From assembly GCA_907164885.2 (NCBI GenBank), contig OU015500.1:53772783-53836782 (forward strand): a stretch of DNA of 64,000 bases, read 5' to 3'. Origin of the DNA: Dolomedes plantarius. Lineage: Eukaryota > Arthropoda > Arachnida > Araneae > Dolomedidae. The notes under the pieces are model-generated. The model made no database searches and was not told the DNA's origin. It saw nothing but the letters and a program-made list of their open reading frames with translations. The position numbers were made by a program, and so were the translations under genes. Each line of letters opens with the position of its first letter. Position 1 is the stretch's first letter. Below, piece by piece: positions 24,631 to 36,899 of this stretch.

Positions 24631-25029
24631 ATGTTTTCCGGTCGTGACTTCCGTTTGCCATGTGATCTCCAGTCCGGACACCCTCCAGACACGCCTTCAT
24701 CGCCTGAAGAGTACAACAGTGAACTTGAGGCCCGTTTTGAAGACATCCATAACTTCGCCCGTGAATGGATCAACATCGCGACGGAGAAGATGAAGAGCCG
24801 GTACGACACGAAAGCAACAAGACATGAATTCCATGAAGGTGAAAAGGTATGGTTCTGGAACCCGATTCGACGTAAAGGACTTTCTCCCAAGTTGCAGTCG
24901 TCTTGGGATGGTCCGTATACAGTCCTAAAAAGACTGAATCACTTTGTGGTTCGTATTAGAAAATCGTCTAATTCTAAGCCTAGAATAGTGCATTATGATA
25001 GGCTAGCCCCTTACTATGGCCATAGTTAA
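24631..25029 (+). pseudogene. Integrase C-terminal fragment (Ty3/gypsy)
   Basis: 132 codons: MFSGRDFRLPCDLQ (the usual conserved block just after the integrase core), ARFEDIHNFAREWINIATEK, then GEKVWFWNPIRRKGLSPKLQ, WDGPYTVLKRLN and HYDRLAPYYG at the end. This is the DNA-binding C-terminal part of a metazoan Ty3/gypsy integrase. The DDE core is absent upstream, so the frame is a remnant. A degraded in-frame lead-in containing LEDPEQRRIAVHETTDYTPS precedes it, with stops. Confidence 0.85.
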
Positions 25030-25309
25030 TAGGTTAAAGAAATGTACAGACAACGGTCGTTTTCTTTTTGTATATAACATTGTATTTAGTGTAAATAATC
25101 CTTAAGTTTATTTTTCTGCTTTTGTTTTATTTATGTTGTTTAAAGTAATTAGATGTTCCTTGTATTTATTAGTTTTATGAAGTATGTATTTGTCTGTATG
25201 CGTGTTAATTTTGTATTAATTTTAGTTGTGATTTTATAGATCAGTTTTCTATTATGTATTCTAAGTAAGGCTTCCTGCACAAGATCTGTACTGTCCGGGA
25301 CGTGCAGTC

Positions 25310-25325
25310 TTTTAGGAGGGAGCAA
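25310..25325 (+). promoter_or_regulatory. Polypurine tract (PPT)
   Basis: TTTTAGGAGGGAGCAA lies directly before the 3' LTR. Purine-rich sequence at this place primes plus-strand DNA synthesis. Confidence 0.75.
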
Positions 25326-25796
25326 TGTTACGAATTTTGCGAGTCTATGGTAATCTCGCGAAATATGAGAGTTATCGCCAAATTGGCGATGGATTTGGAG
25401 ACTTATTTTGGTCTCGAAATTCGGCGATATGGCGCCAAATGGTCGCCTACCTGCTAGGCCTTTCTGGACTGTTCCAGAGATTTCTAGCTGGCGACCGAAA
25501 GGGAGGGGAGCTTTGGAAGTGTATAAATATCCCTGAGATTGACATTTAAAATCAGTGAGTGTTCTCTCCTGTTGCGTATTGAATGTATGAAAGTGCGTTA
25601 GGCGTATATTGTATTGAAGACTCTGTTACCCTGACTTGTGTTTTTAGAGTTTTCTGTTGTAAAGAAGACAATTGTTACGTGTTTTATGTTAGTAATTATG
25701 TATGCGCCTGAAGAATTTAGAGAATAATAAATTTTATTTTGTGTGCACTTTCTGAAGAGAATTTATTCAATCCCATCGAACCCAGAAAACGAAACA
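25326..25796 (+). repeat. 3' LTR of the Ty3/gypsy element
   Basis: 471 bases, direct copy of 22411-22877. It contains an AATAAA (about 25725), a plausible poly(A) signal. The right flank ATAT repeats the left flank. Confidence 0.93.
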
Positions 25797-27585
25797 ATAT
25801 TTTTAAAATTATAATTGTTGTTTGGATATATTTTTTCCTCTTTCAGAATATCTGTATTTACCAGAATAGCTATATACTTTAAAAATTTCTTTTTTTTTTT
25901 AAATTTCTTGAATAAAATGCGTTTTACGAATTTTGCTACATTTGACATCCATTTATATATTCTTTAAAAAAATGCTGAACGTACTTAAAATTGTTTTCCT
26001 TTTGAAAATATTTATTCCGCATTAAAGAAAACAAACACTATCGTGATAAAAAATGTGCTTTCATATTCAATTTCGACAAACTTTGTTAAAGAGAGTTAAT
26101 GTAACTGGATTTTCGAATAGAGGTTTATACGAAAGTTCTTGCTGCTTTGCGTTAACACATTTTAAAATATTTTCCTAGGGTTTTCAAAATATAAATATAA
26201 TTTTTTTTGAGAAAAAATAAAAACAAGCCCTTCTTATTATATGTAGGAAACTTAATGAAAATTGTCCTGAAGTAGATAACACTGCAAACTACAGAGTTGC
26301 TTATTTAGTTGAAAATATCTTGAAAAAAGAAATTTGTTACCATGGAAACAGCTGCTCTAAAAGTCATTTATAATTACATGCCTAGACTTTATGTTGTTAG
26401 ACTAAAAATGAGATCACATTTCTTTTTTTCCGAATAATATTATTTCTTACATGCAAAATACGTGAATGAGTAATTTTAAAACAATGCAAAATAGCTAAAG
26501 GAATGATTTTTTGAAATAATAATACGTGTGCATATAAAATTTTTGTACATCGAAACTGTAATTTATTTTATTTACTTCAGTTTCTCAAAATCAACTTTAA
26601 AATGTCTGAATAAATGTCGCCAAATTTTGAACTTGGTATATGAAATAATTTTATTTAAGTTAAGTCCTGCAAACAATGTTTTTAGTTCTAGTTTTTATTC
26701 GTATAACAATGAATATTTTCTGCAAGTTTTGACAATAATAAATATTCCTGTTAGCATACATGCTTTCGTTTAAAACATCTTTCTTCCAGTACATTTTGAA
26801 GCGAAACCTTTATTATTTATATCCTGTAGTAGCAATAATTATGAAAGTTATTTGGATATGTAAATCAAATAATTGCTGTTTAACTGAATACTCTGTTTCG
26901 TATTCTATTATCAGTATTGTCTGAAAGAGACTTATATTAAATAAAAAGTTATTTCTCGTTGTATATGAAACCAAAACAAACAAAAAAGGAAATGAGAACC
27001 CATTGTTGAAAAAAAATATTTTTTTTAAAAATTCACAATTTAGGTAAACATTAAGAAAACTGGTACAAAATTCAAAGGCCTATTATCTTTTTTAGCATGT
27101 CATCTGGTGGTATCAATTATTAATTAAAGCTTTCAGCGTTTCAGCGTCTGTGTGTATTAAGATTTTTATGAAATTTAGTGTTTGATATTCTATCTACATC
27201 TTCCAAGGTATACAAGACAAAAGTCTACATTCAAGTAAGAAAAAATGGAACTTATGAGTTTTAAAATTGCTATCTGTCTCCCGAAGCTTCTAGTATTGTC
27301 TCTTTCCTTCTAGTATTGCTTCATTATGCTGAATCTGCTCGTCTGTCCGAGACATGTTTACTAGCCGGTAACGTCTTGAAGTTTGGTTTGGAACTTTACA
27401 CATCAATGGATTCCTAGCCACTGCGAAATACAGGGTAACGAGTAAGCTCATTATCTTTCTAAAGAGGGTTGTAGGTAACCACATCTTCTGTACTCTTTCC
27501 TTTATCTTTGAGCTTGGGCTGTGATCGACAAAAAATTCACGGAGGTGGTTGGCAATATCCATTAACTGTAGGCCTCGTGTAAGAC
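25797..27585. other. No gene seen
   Basis: AT-rich sequence. Open frames of 61-90 codons (for example 27290-27562 minus and 26528-26773 plus) do not match a family I know. Confidence 0.5.
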
Positions 27586-27880
27586 TTGGGGGGAACTGCT
27601 GTCTTGCCCTATTCCTCGTGGCCTTCTAAGACACATTGCTGTTGCAAATGTTAGAATAGGGACATTGCATGAATTTTTACTTGGACAACTATATCGAATC
27701 GATGTTGCTTCTTCTACTGACTGCCCCCTTTGCTCTTCTGGGGTACTTACGGATTTCAGCCACCTTTTAACGTGTCCTTCTCTTCAAGCCAATAACTTTT
27801 CAGTCTCAAGAGTTTATACACCTCAACTCTACTGGGCTAATATTATGGTCAGTGAATTTTCACCCGACGTAGGAAAAAAA
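27586..27880 (+). pseudogene. LINE (jockey/I-type) ORF2 C-terminal fragment
   Basis: The plus strand carries, over one or two frames, RGLLRHIAVANVRIGTLHEF, then LLGQLYRIDVASST, then the Cys/His block DCPLCSSGVLTDFSHLLTCP. This is the end of the polyprotein of jockey/I-type LINEs, where a PLC.SG...HL...CP motif follows the RNase H region. Upstream RT and endonuclease are absent. It is a truncated, dead copy. Confidence 0.75.
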
Positions 27881-27884
27881 TAAG

Positions 27885-28860
27885 TATCGTACCTAGTATT
27901 TGAAAGAGAGAGTCTGCTGTTACTCGAAATTTAGAGAGAAGTAATTCACACAAATCGCGACACATAATAAGTGATAAGGATGACCAAGTAGATACGGTAT
28001 CACCTTCTCCGAAATTTCGAATGAACACATTTACCCTGGCCATGACTTAATGCCTAAAAGTAAATTGTGGGTGTCTAAAATGACTGTGTTACTCAATTCA
28101 AAGACGACTTGAAACATTCACCGCTCCTTACAACCAATTTCTTACCAGCACAACAGTACTCTCTTATGTAAAGTTCCTCAGAATATTCTAGGTCTGAGAA
28201 GCTTTTCAAAGCCTTACAAAACCTTTCAAAACACTCTAGATAAATCATATTTATCCGTTTGTTGCCAACAGTGTCAATCGGTATTCATACGATATTACGG
28301 TGTCATTTTACTTTTTGAAAACCCCATTTTTGAATGTTCTTGCTACTGGATCTAAAAATAAATGTTGACGGAACTGAATGTGTGTAATAGGTGTCCCTTC
28401 TTTGATTTTAAATGCAAATCATTAATCGGGGAAGTTTTTTATTTTTTCGTGGTTTTTGAAGAAAATTCCACCCATTTACTGAGCAACAGCCCGCCGTTTT
28501 AACTAGCAGAGAGAACTATAAAATATCCCTCGTTCCCCCTCTTGTAGTGTTAAGCAGCAATTTCCTGATTCTATATTCGCATATTTTCTTCACTGTATTA
28601 TTGGTATTTCGTAGACGCAGCATTTCCCCAACCGATAATGTTACCTGATAATTTCCCTGTTTAAAATTTTATGTGTGTTACACGCAAGTAACTACGGAAA
28701 CGATTTTCTTCACCAAAGCAATTCACTGTTACCTGTACCCAGCCCAAAACAAGAAGGGTAAATAAAATGACTTCGGAAAGTTTCTTGTCACTTCTTAAGC
28801 TGGCTGTTATATCCAATGTGAGGGTTATATGGAATAAAAGACATTTTATAGAGCAGCCGC
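27885..28860. other. No gene seen
   Basis: Non-coding sequence; short frames only. Confidence 0.5.
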
Positions 28861-28861
28861 C

Positions 28862-28984
28862 CACATGTTATAGTGGTTAGTGTTGTGAGTTTCCACGCAG
28901 TGGGCTGGGACATCCCTAGAAAGGCTTGGACGTTACCTTGTTGTCCATTCATAAGGAGAAATGCTGGTTCACTAGGGTGAAGCG
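28862..28984 (+). mobile_element. Possible tRNA-SINE fragment
   Basis: Contains TGTTATAGTGGTTAGTG, an A-box-like block, then a GGACGTTACCTTG and GTCCATTCATAAGGAGAAAT stretch reminiscent of the SINE body at 6770-6830. The B box is poor. It is cut by the long-inverted-repeat element that follows. Confidence 0.35.
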
Positions 28985-30195
28985 AAAAAAACTTTTTTTT
29001 TACATACGGATATGCTATAGATTACAAAAGTTGCTTTTAAAAATAATACCTTTTAAAATCAAATTTTATTGCTCTACTCTAATGTTTTGAAGCGCCGCAA
29101 AGCGCTTCAAAATGGATAATTTTTGTAAAAGTGATAAAATTTGTCTTTTTTTATTTCCTTTACAGTATACTAAAATAATAATATATATTTTTTTGTAAAC
29201 AAAAAATTCAAAATATGATATTTTTACAGAAATCTTGCACATTCTAAGAATTACTAATTTTTAGCCATTATAGAATTTTTGCCATTATAGAACAAATGAT
29301 TTTTTAGAATTTCGCAATTTTCATTGTATTAATTTTACAATAGCATATTCTTTTAATGCACATTGGAATGAAAGAAATACAATTTTTAATTGTCGGACGT
29401 TAATTAAAATAAACAAATAACACTTATTTAAAAATATTAATATTAATATTCTTTAAAGGCCAAATCGTTATTTTGAAAAAAAATATTCATCTTTTTCAAA
29501 AGTCCCCAGTAATCACACATGATTTCCACTACATATTTCACTGATAAATTTATTTTTTTCTATTTCAAATTTTGACATTATCTTTTAAGGGTGTATTTTT
29601 GATTTTCCCAATGCATCTCTTACAAAAGTGCCACAAACCGACATGGATGACTCGGTAACTAATTTAACAATCCTTTCTACTCCTTGTGTTTGACATGGTA
29701 AATTACTGAAGTCAATAGATTGACTCTCATGACCAGATCCTTTTGCTCCCTTTATAAACTGCTTTAGTTTGTCATCAGAAATATGCCTTGTCATACGAGG
29801 TTCTGTTACTTTAACATCATTCCGTTCTGTTAAAAATTGTATTTATTTCCTTCCAATGTGTATTATAAGAATATGCTATTGAAAAATTTATATGGTGGAA
29901 TCACGAAATTCTAAAAATCAGTTGCCCTATGGCATTTAAAAATTAGCAATACTTATAATGTGTATGTTTTCTGTAAAAATATCATATTTTGAATAGTTTG
30001 TTTACTATATATATAATAAAAGAAATATTTTATCACTTTTTCATAAAAATATCGAATTTTAAGCCATTTGCGGCACATTGAAGTATTTTAGTAGCGAAAT
30101 AAAATTTTATATTCTTCATTCTAATTTTAAAAGACAATTTTTACCGGCTATAGAAATTTTTTATGTAAACATTGCACCTTATAGCTCACCTATAT
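28985..30195. mobile_element. Long-inverted-repeat element
   Basis: About 480 bases at the left (28985-29465) are matched in reverse by about 400 at the right (29790-30195). Examples are ATATTTTTACAGAAA against TTTCTGTAAAAATATCAT, and CTATAGATTACAAAAGTTG against CAATTTTTACCGGCTATAG. A diverged copy of the arms lies at 50720-51340. The core carries the ORF 29585-29794. The length and inverted arms fit a foldback-type DNA transposon; the superfamily is undetermined. Confidence 0.65.
29585..29794 (-). CDS. Short ORF inside the long-inverted-repeat element
   Basis: 69 codons starting MTRHISDDKLKQFIKG and containing NLPCQTQGVERIVKLVTESS followed by MSVCGTFVRDALGKS. The pattern LPC.TQ.VER.VKLVT..S..VCG...RD looks like the C-terminus of proteins met repeatedly in arthropod repeats, but I cannot name the family. 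It fills the space between the two arms, so it is either the remnant of this element's own protein or a captured gene end. It is too short to be a whole protein. Confidence 0.4.
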   Translation of the reverse strand: MTRHISDDKLKQFIKGAKGSGHESQSIDFSNLPCQTQGVERIVKLVTESSMSVCGTFVRDALGKSKIHP

Positions 30196-30615
30196 GGTGC
30201 TTCTACACTGGTGTAAGAAATTAAGAGAATTCTTAGTTGCTTCGATTCAGACAGACGAAACACCTTGAAGATACGTAATAAATAATCTCATTTTACGCTT
30301 ATTTATTATGTATTTCTTTATTGTTTTTGCTGATATCGTAAGTTATCCTGTATATTTATGCACGTTTTTGTATTATTGCGAACATTTTAATACATTGGTA
30401 ATTAATTATTCTGTGTTTGCACTTAGGATATCATATTTTCAAAGTATATAATAAAATTGAATAGTTCATAAATAAAGTTAAAAAAAATACGAAATGGGTT
30501 ACCCATAAATAGAATGCTTCGAACTATATGGATACTTTATAAAATTAAATTTAAAACAATTCTTATCACAGTAGTATTAAAATGTAATTTCTAACTAATT
30601 GCATACATAATAAAA
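30196..30615. other. No gene seen
   Basis: AT-rich, with no features. Confidence 0.5.
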
Positions 30616-30921
30616 TTAATAGATTTCAAAATGCGATCCTTTGGGGATTCGTACAACATCTAAACGATATTCGATTTCATTCCAAGTATTTGAAAGCATC
30701 TGAGGAGTTATGGAATGAATAGCAGCTATCATTCTATGCTTGAGTTCCTCTACATTAGGACACTTAGTCCTGAACACAATATCTTTGACGTAACTCCACA
30801 TGAAAATATCCAAGGGGGTTAAATCTGGCGATCGAGGGGGCCACTGATTTGGATCACCGTGACCAATCCAACTGATTCGTCCATATCTTAATTGCATTCG
30901 TTGATGGAGGTTGACATCCAT
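30616..30921 (-). pseudogene. mariner-type transposase C-terminal fragment
   Basis: 101 codons: NQWPPRSPDLTPLDIFMWSY (third catalytic Asp region), VKDIVFRTKCPNVEELKHR, then TWNEIEYRLDVVRIPKGSHF. This is the C-terminal third of a mariner-like transposase, the same family as the fossil at 11880-12180. The N-terminal DNA-binding region and the first two catalytic Asp are absent. The open frame suggests this piece is younger than the other fossil. Confidence 0.85.
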
Positions 30922-30924
30922 ATT

Positions 30925-33060
30925 CCAAACGATAACGTCTTTTAACTTTAATGACAGATTTAAAGTCTGCGAGCCATAAAACGCACATTGCTTTCTGCTG
31001 AACAGTCGCTATGTTTACTGCGCTCTTCTAAATCTCTTGACAAATTCCTTGACACGTAGCGCCATCTATCAGATTTTTTGGTATAAAATTATAGGAAACG
31101 AAAATCTAGCTCTTTTGTAAATCAGGCATCATTCAAATACCCGGTTCGTACTCATAGTTTTTTTTTATTTAATTTTGTAAAGTGTCCAGATAAACATTTA
31201 AATGGTATCATTGAAAAAAAAAAATCTGCTGGGCATAGATTTTCATGGCAACGGAGAAACATTTAAAATTAATTAAATACCTTAATTCGTGAAAATCTCC
31301 ATTACAAATTCTTTCATTTCAGTTTTACAGAGACAAAGAAAATTCCACTAATATAAGAGCAATTTTTAAAACAAACATTAACAAGTATCAAATATGACGT
31401 GCCGCAAATAATAAAATATTTCTCACATTTCAGTCATATATATATCGTACATGAAGCCAAAAGATATTGATAGACTACTTTATATAATAAATGTAGTTCA
31501 AAGTAAATACAATATTTCTGTATGTCTGAAAAATTAAAATGAAATCTAACGACGTTTCCTAAAATTCTTCAAGCAAACGGCTAAATGTAATCTAAACGTG
31601 ATTCCTAAATAATTCGTAAAATTAATGATAGCAGTTTGCGAGGAAGGATGTATGTTGAGAAAAATCAAGTAAGCTGGGAATTTTTATAGTTTAGTGGCAT
31701 TAACCGAATTAAGTGAAAAGTAACCAAAGTGTAATTATGGGCTATGGTACACAATTTTTTAAGAACCTTGTAACGAGTTTCAGTACTACACGGTGTTTAT
31801 TTCGGCTCCTTTTAAATGTAAAAGTCTCTAAGCGTAAATTTTAGATCACGCCTCCAGGCCAGAAAATCGACTTTTCTGATTTTTCGTCAGTAATGATAAT
31901 AATTATTGCCACCGAAAAAGACAAATGACAAGAATAAAGACACCCTATAGTTACAGTTTCATAAGATCGTTTAACTGATTAATTAGTTGGATAGAAGTTT
32001 TAAATTACTCAGGGGATATATTTAATAAACTTTTTTCTTAGAAGAATGAAAATTTGCACTCTCTGGTAAGAGAAGAGTTATAATTTTCGAAAAGCATCAT
32101 ACCAAGACAGAATTTTTGTTATTTTTTTTAATTTTCTGATCAGTTTCACAGTATATTTTTAAAAAAATACTGTTGAATGTTCCAGCATGAAAGTTAGATT
32201 TAACAGGACTCAGTGTCTGCGATATATTTTATATTAAATAATTACAGTTTCGTGTAAATTGTTTTAAAATGTTGTACATACGTTTCTTTAGGATGTGTAA
32301 TGGATGTTCTAAATATTAATGTTCTTTTGAGTAACAGCATAAGTGCTAAAAAGTTGAAGGCTAAAAAATTAATATTTTCTACTTGTGTCTGTGAATCAAT
32401 GGGGTAAACTTGAACAACCATAGCTTGTTCGGAAACCTCCATCGTTATACAATCTTTACGTTCCAACATGGAATATATCATTTATGTATCATAAGATGTA
32501 ACTACTTAAGGGTAATCTATTCTTAATCCAAGAGCCTTAGCGCAATGTCACCAGCAGCGCAACGGTTTAAAGAATACATGGTATTATATAAATTATCTTA
32601 ATATAAACACTATATATCATTTATATATTTCATTCTTACGCACTGTACTTACACATATAAAAGGTGTGAAAAAAAATTTTCCTTTTTGGAAAATTACAAT
32701 CAAGCATTCAATGGCAGATGAGTGGAAACTTTAGCCCGTAAGAAACATTGTATAGCTCTCTTCTCTTTCATTTATATAAATTTATCCACGAACTTTACTA
32801 TAAAAAATCTTTAAAAAATTCATGATTGGAAGAAATAATGTTATTGGTGCTGGTTAACCCGTCTGAGTGTCCCGTGGAAAGATTATTAGTTAAATGTTCC
32901 TTGATCATATTTAAAATAATCTGGTTGTCTGTTCGTTTCATTAAAAATGACAGTATTTCAATTTTCGCTCTTTGTCTTAAAAATAGTTTTAGGCTTACAC
33001 TTTCCGGGATATGTGTTACTCCTTAGGAATGATGTCACAATGAACTGGTACAGATCAAAG
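30925..33060. other. No gene seen
   Basis: AT-rich, with short frames only (66-79 codons). A GACTTTTCTGATTTTT.GTCAG block near 31869 recurs near 35582, suggesting a dispersed repeat too decayed to name. Confidence 0.5.
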
Positions 33061-33064
33061 TGCA

Positions 33065-33355
33065 ACTAACCGGCCGAGATAGGGTATCGTGTATGGGTTT
33101 TGCGTAATATAATCGATTTATTGCTGCAGAGAGTAATGGAATATGTGGAACTTCATATCAGTAATGTTAGAATTACCACTAAAACTTGGACTCAGATCCT
33201 TGTTGTTCAAAATAGCAGTGGACTAAACAGAAGTCGCTTATCCTCCCCCTACAAACTTTGATGACGTTTTTAGGTGGATTTGTGGATTGAGGATTTTAGG
33301 TGGATTTAGGATTTATCAGATGTTAGGATTTTATAAGGTGTAGTAGTAACAACAA
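33065..33355. other. Possible decayed SINE
   Basis: Includes CTTGGACTCAGATCCTTGTTG, like the CTCTGGCTCTTGTGG and CTCCGACTCTTGTGG blocks of the SINEs at 6698 and 5842, and ends AGTAACAACAATAG, like their tails. The promoter head is not clear. Confidence 0.3.
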
Positions 33356-33808
33356 TAGAACAATCACTATGCTTTTGATTAACACCATGACATTTTTCCC
33401 AGGTTAAGGGGACAAGGAACCTTCAACTTCGTTTGCTTTAAGTTTTCAGTAATTTATTCTTTATACTAAATGAGAATAATTAATATTCTTTTTCACTTTA
33501 TTGAAGACACTTCTAAAACCTGTTTATCAAAAAAGTTAGCATGATAAATGATAGCATTTTTCAAAATGTTCCATACACATTACTTATCGTTTGATTTCTT
33601 TCAAATTTCCCAGGATTGTTAATTGAAGTGTTTTCCACAAACATGTGCATGATTCTTTGAAGCCACAAATATATTTCATATTTATAAACCATGAAATAAA
33701 GCAAAATCGTAACAAAAAACATAAAAAACAACAGTCAAATTTAAAAAATAATTTCTTATGGCTATAGATTTCTACAAATAAAAAATCAAAGCACAATTAT
33801 ATTTTATA

Positions 33809-34526
33809 CTAGCGGCCCGTTCCGACTTTGCCCGTGTTGAACAAAATATTATACCAATAAATTTCCAGTTGATAGCCAATAAATTGTAAATATTTTTTTA
33901 TCTTAATAATACCTTAAATTAATTTTATGTTAGTTAATAATTAAAATAAATTTCTTAAAAGAAAAAGGCGTGCCGGAGAACGGCTAGGTTCGAACCGCTA
34001 GCGTCAGAACAGAAGCCCACCGCGATAGCACCACCATAAGGATTGTTGAAATCTTCTTAACAAAAAGCGGTAGAAGACAGTAGCGGAAACAATGGAGATT
34101 GTTAGGATTAAGCCCCTAACTTTATTTCTACTGATCAGATATACATAATATATAGCCTATGTCCATCTGGAATAATGTACCTTTCAAACAGTGAAAGAAT
34201 TTTTCAAATAGGTACAGTGGTTCTGAAGATTACCCTCCACGTAAAAATCGCTCTCTCTTTATATATAAGTATAGATAGCACCACGCTAAGGATCGTTGAA
34301 GACTTCGGTACAAAAAGCAGTAGGGCACAGTAGCGGTAACAATGGAGATTGTTAGGATTAAGCCCCTAACTTTATTTCTACTGATTCGATATGCATAATA
34401 TATAGCCTATGTTCATCTGGCATACTGTACCTTTCAAACAGTAAAAGAATTTTTCTAATAGGTACAGTGGTTCTGAAGATTACCCTCCACGTACAAAATC
34501 ACTCTCTCTTTATATATAAATATAGA
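33809..34526 (-). mobile_element. Non-autonomous Helitron
   Basis: On the minus strand it starts TCTATATTTATATATAAAGA and ends GGAACGGGCCGCTAG, with the G+C-rich CACGGGCAAAGTCGG block just before. TC start, CTAG end and insertion between A and T are Helitron hallmarks. No Rep/helicase is encoded. The sister MITE at 13797 shows the uninterrupted sequence at this place (GCACATTTATATTTATAT). A segment is duplicated head to tail inside with a 250-base period (taaggat anchors near 34037 and 34287). Near the 3' end is a tRNA-like patch with GGTTCGAACC. Confidence 0.78.
34037..34526. repeat. 250-bp tandem duplication inside the Helitron
   Basis: Two units share CAATGGAGATTGTTAGGATT, AAGCCCCTAACTTTATTTCT, ATAATATATAGCCTATGT and GGTACAGTGGTTCTGAAG. 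Each ends in a copy of the Helitron 5' start (CTCTCTTTATATATAA then TATAGATA), so the element has two stacked 5' ends. Confidence 0.85.
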
Positions 34527-34777
34527 TATACGGTAAACGTACGTTAAAAAATTTAAGGTTTTTAAATGATTTGGAATGAGCATGGAGCATTTGAAAACTG
34601 CTAGTATTTAAAAAAAAAAATTTGCAAAAAAGGCACTTTCCCGCCAAAAATCCTTAATTTGGATTCTGAGGGTTTTAAATGTAGTAAAAAAGAACACAAA
34701 TTATTCTCATTTTTATAAATAGAGTTACAAATTGTAAATTAAAAAAATTCGAAACTGAAGGTCTCTTTTTCACTTAA

Positions 34778-36162
34778 AGACCTTTTAAGGCTAGGTTACG
34801 CTGTCAAAACCAATACTAATATAAAAAGAGTAAACTTGTTGATTTATAAAAATTCGTTAACATACGTACATAACATTGGCTTAGATATTGGGTTAAAATC
34901 TGTCGTTACTTAAGACTACACAATACAATAATACAATTGTTTCATAGATAAATCTGAATCACAAATAAAATGAAAAAGGGGCATTGATATTTATACGAGT
35001 AATAATAAATCAATATTGATCGGCTTAGGGCATTAATAATAAATACATTCTGCCCACATGATATTTTTCAATTTTATCTATTCCAGAAACAAACTTAACA
35101 AAGCACCAAGACTCCTTCTTGCTATCATCCCTCTTGTAAAACAGTTACGTTCATTTTTTATCTTACTTCATCTGTTTTCATTTACTCGCTTCACAATGCT
35201 TGAGAATATTTTGCAAAATCCTTTGGAAGTAGAAGTAGTGGAAAATCAATTTAGGAGAATGCGGATTTCGCGCGTTACTAGATTTTGTGGAAATTCCTAA
35301 AGACGATGTCTCTAAAAAATTTGTAATTAACACAGTTAAAATAAAAGTTATGTTTAATAACTTAGGATAAGTATGAAACAGATATCGCACGATTTTCCCG
35401 CGGAAAAGAAAAAAAACTTATCTTAGGGGACTAGGTGCTTAAAAGGACAAATTTCCTACCAGGAATCCAAGCCATTGCAATGTAAATGAGTTTGGTTGAA
35501 ATATACATTGAATAAACTACAAACCGAAAAATAATTTCTAACCGGAAATCTATACATAATTATTCTTTATAACTAAGGTTCGACTTTTCTGATTTTTTGT
35601 CAGATGTATTAGAAAGTGCAGTGGTAATCCCATTCCTAGAGAAATTTTACAATTTCTTGGTGTGGAATTTGTTATTCTTTAGCTTTTAGAAGAATAATTT
35701 TTGGAAATATGTTTTATTCCTGTTCTTTCCCTGGATGTTTTGTTTAACTCTCCTCCTACCATAGCAAAGATAAAGGCTGTTATACTATTATAACATATAA
35801 ATCTGGATTTTATTTCGCAGTCTTTAAATTTATTAATTACCTTACAATACAAATTTAATTAATTAATTCACATTTTTAAAAGTACTGTAAATGGTAGATT
35901 TTATTGATTTTTCACTTAATATTTTTCTTCACTATACTTTGTTCTAGTTAAATCTACCATTGAAGTGTTTACGAATCACTTTGTAACTATGAGCACAGGT
36001 CATATAATTTATTTTAATGAGCCGCGCTCCTTTTTAATGAATCTACATTTGTATATCAGACTATTTATTTTCCCACAGTTAGGACCATATATAACATACA
36101 AAAGATAGCGTTTGTACTTAGATTGTTCAAAAAGGTATATAAAAATTCATGTATACTATTAT
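34778..36162. other. No gene seen
   Basis: AT-rich DNA. The 80-codon frame at 35058-35300 and the 70-codon minus frame at 35178-35390 overlap each other and have no recognisable family. Confidence 0.5.
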
Positions 36163-36416
36163 GTGAAGGCCTTATTTGAATAGTGGTCCAACTCCATTCT
36201 TGTTCATTTTGAGATACAAAGTCTTAACGTCTAATAAGTGCTGAGAAATGACTGCTGGAGTCTGATATGTAATGCCCTCTGTTGGCAGGAGAAATAAGCT
36301 GGAGGTGTACCAGTTTAAAAATAAGATAGATATGACTTGTATGAACATAAATGTTAGGCTAACTCCATTTTTTTTAAAAGTGGAGTTGGATCACTATTCA
36401 AATGAGGCCTTCATGT
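36163..36416. mobile_element. MITE, TTTGAATAGTGGTCCAAC family, short copy
   Basis: Terminal inverted repeats start GTGAAGGCCTTATTTGAATA on the left, with the complement CACTATTCAAATGAGGCCTT on the right. The interior matches the right half of the element at 12251-12980 in the opposite orientation. About 254 bases with no coding function. Confidence 0.8.
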
Positions 36417-36439
36417 ACATATATAATATTTTCAGAAAA

Positions 36440-36865
36440 GGAAAATTTAAAAAAAAATCATTTTACCCACGAATAATTCTATATTGCCTAGCTGAAATAG
36501 TGTTACATTTAATATAAATTATTCCTTTTCCCCAAATAACACATATATAATATCTCCTAAGAAAATAATTCCTTTATTTTCTTTTGTTTTAATAAGTATA
36601 TAAAAGTTCATGTATACTAAAAACCCATGTTAACTTAATAGTCTAATTGTATTTCCTCTATTGATGTTTATATACGAAATAAAACTAATGTATACTTTAT
36701 TACAGGAGAAAGTTTTCTTTTGTTTTATTAAGTTATCATAAAAGTAACTTAATAAAACAAAATTAAGTTACTTTTATAACAATATTATGTTTCTTTTGTT
36801 TTATTGTTATCTAAGCATATTCATTGATTTGTATTTTTAAATTTTCCTTTTATCTACGAATATAC

Positions 36866-36899
<34 letters not shown>

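Larger units (their letters stand above)
22411..25796 (+). mobile_element. Ty3/gypsy-type LTR retrotransposon, internally deleted
   Basis: Two direct LTRs (22411-22877 and 25326-25796) both start TGTTACGAATTTTGCGAG and end in ACA. The flanks are ATAT on both sides, a 4-bp target duplication set in a TA tract. A PBS-like TGGTGTCAGTGGTG follows the first LTR and a purine-rich AGGAGGGAGCAA precedes the second. The interior of about 2.45 kb keeps a Gag, then jumps to the end of RNase H and to the integrase C-terminus. Protease, reverse transcriptase and the integrase core are missing. It could move only with proteins supplied in trans. Confidence 0.93.
33408..34773. mobile_element. Kolobok-like MITE interrupted by a Helitron
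   Basis: Flanked by TTAA on both sides (33404-33407, 34774-34777). The left tip is GGGGACAAGGAACCTTCAAC and the right tip, reverse-complemented, starts GTGAAAAAGAGACCTTCAG. The outer parts align with the MITE at 13797-14566. Removing the Helitron (33809-34526) leaves about 650 bases, close to its sister without that sister's own 98-base insert. Confidence 0.75.

Noticed and set aside
27290..27562. 90-codon minus frame next to the LINE fragment
   Set aside because: No family match. It lies opposite the strand of the LINE fragment and may be chance.
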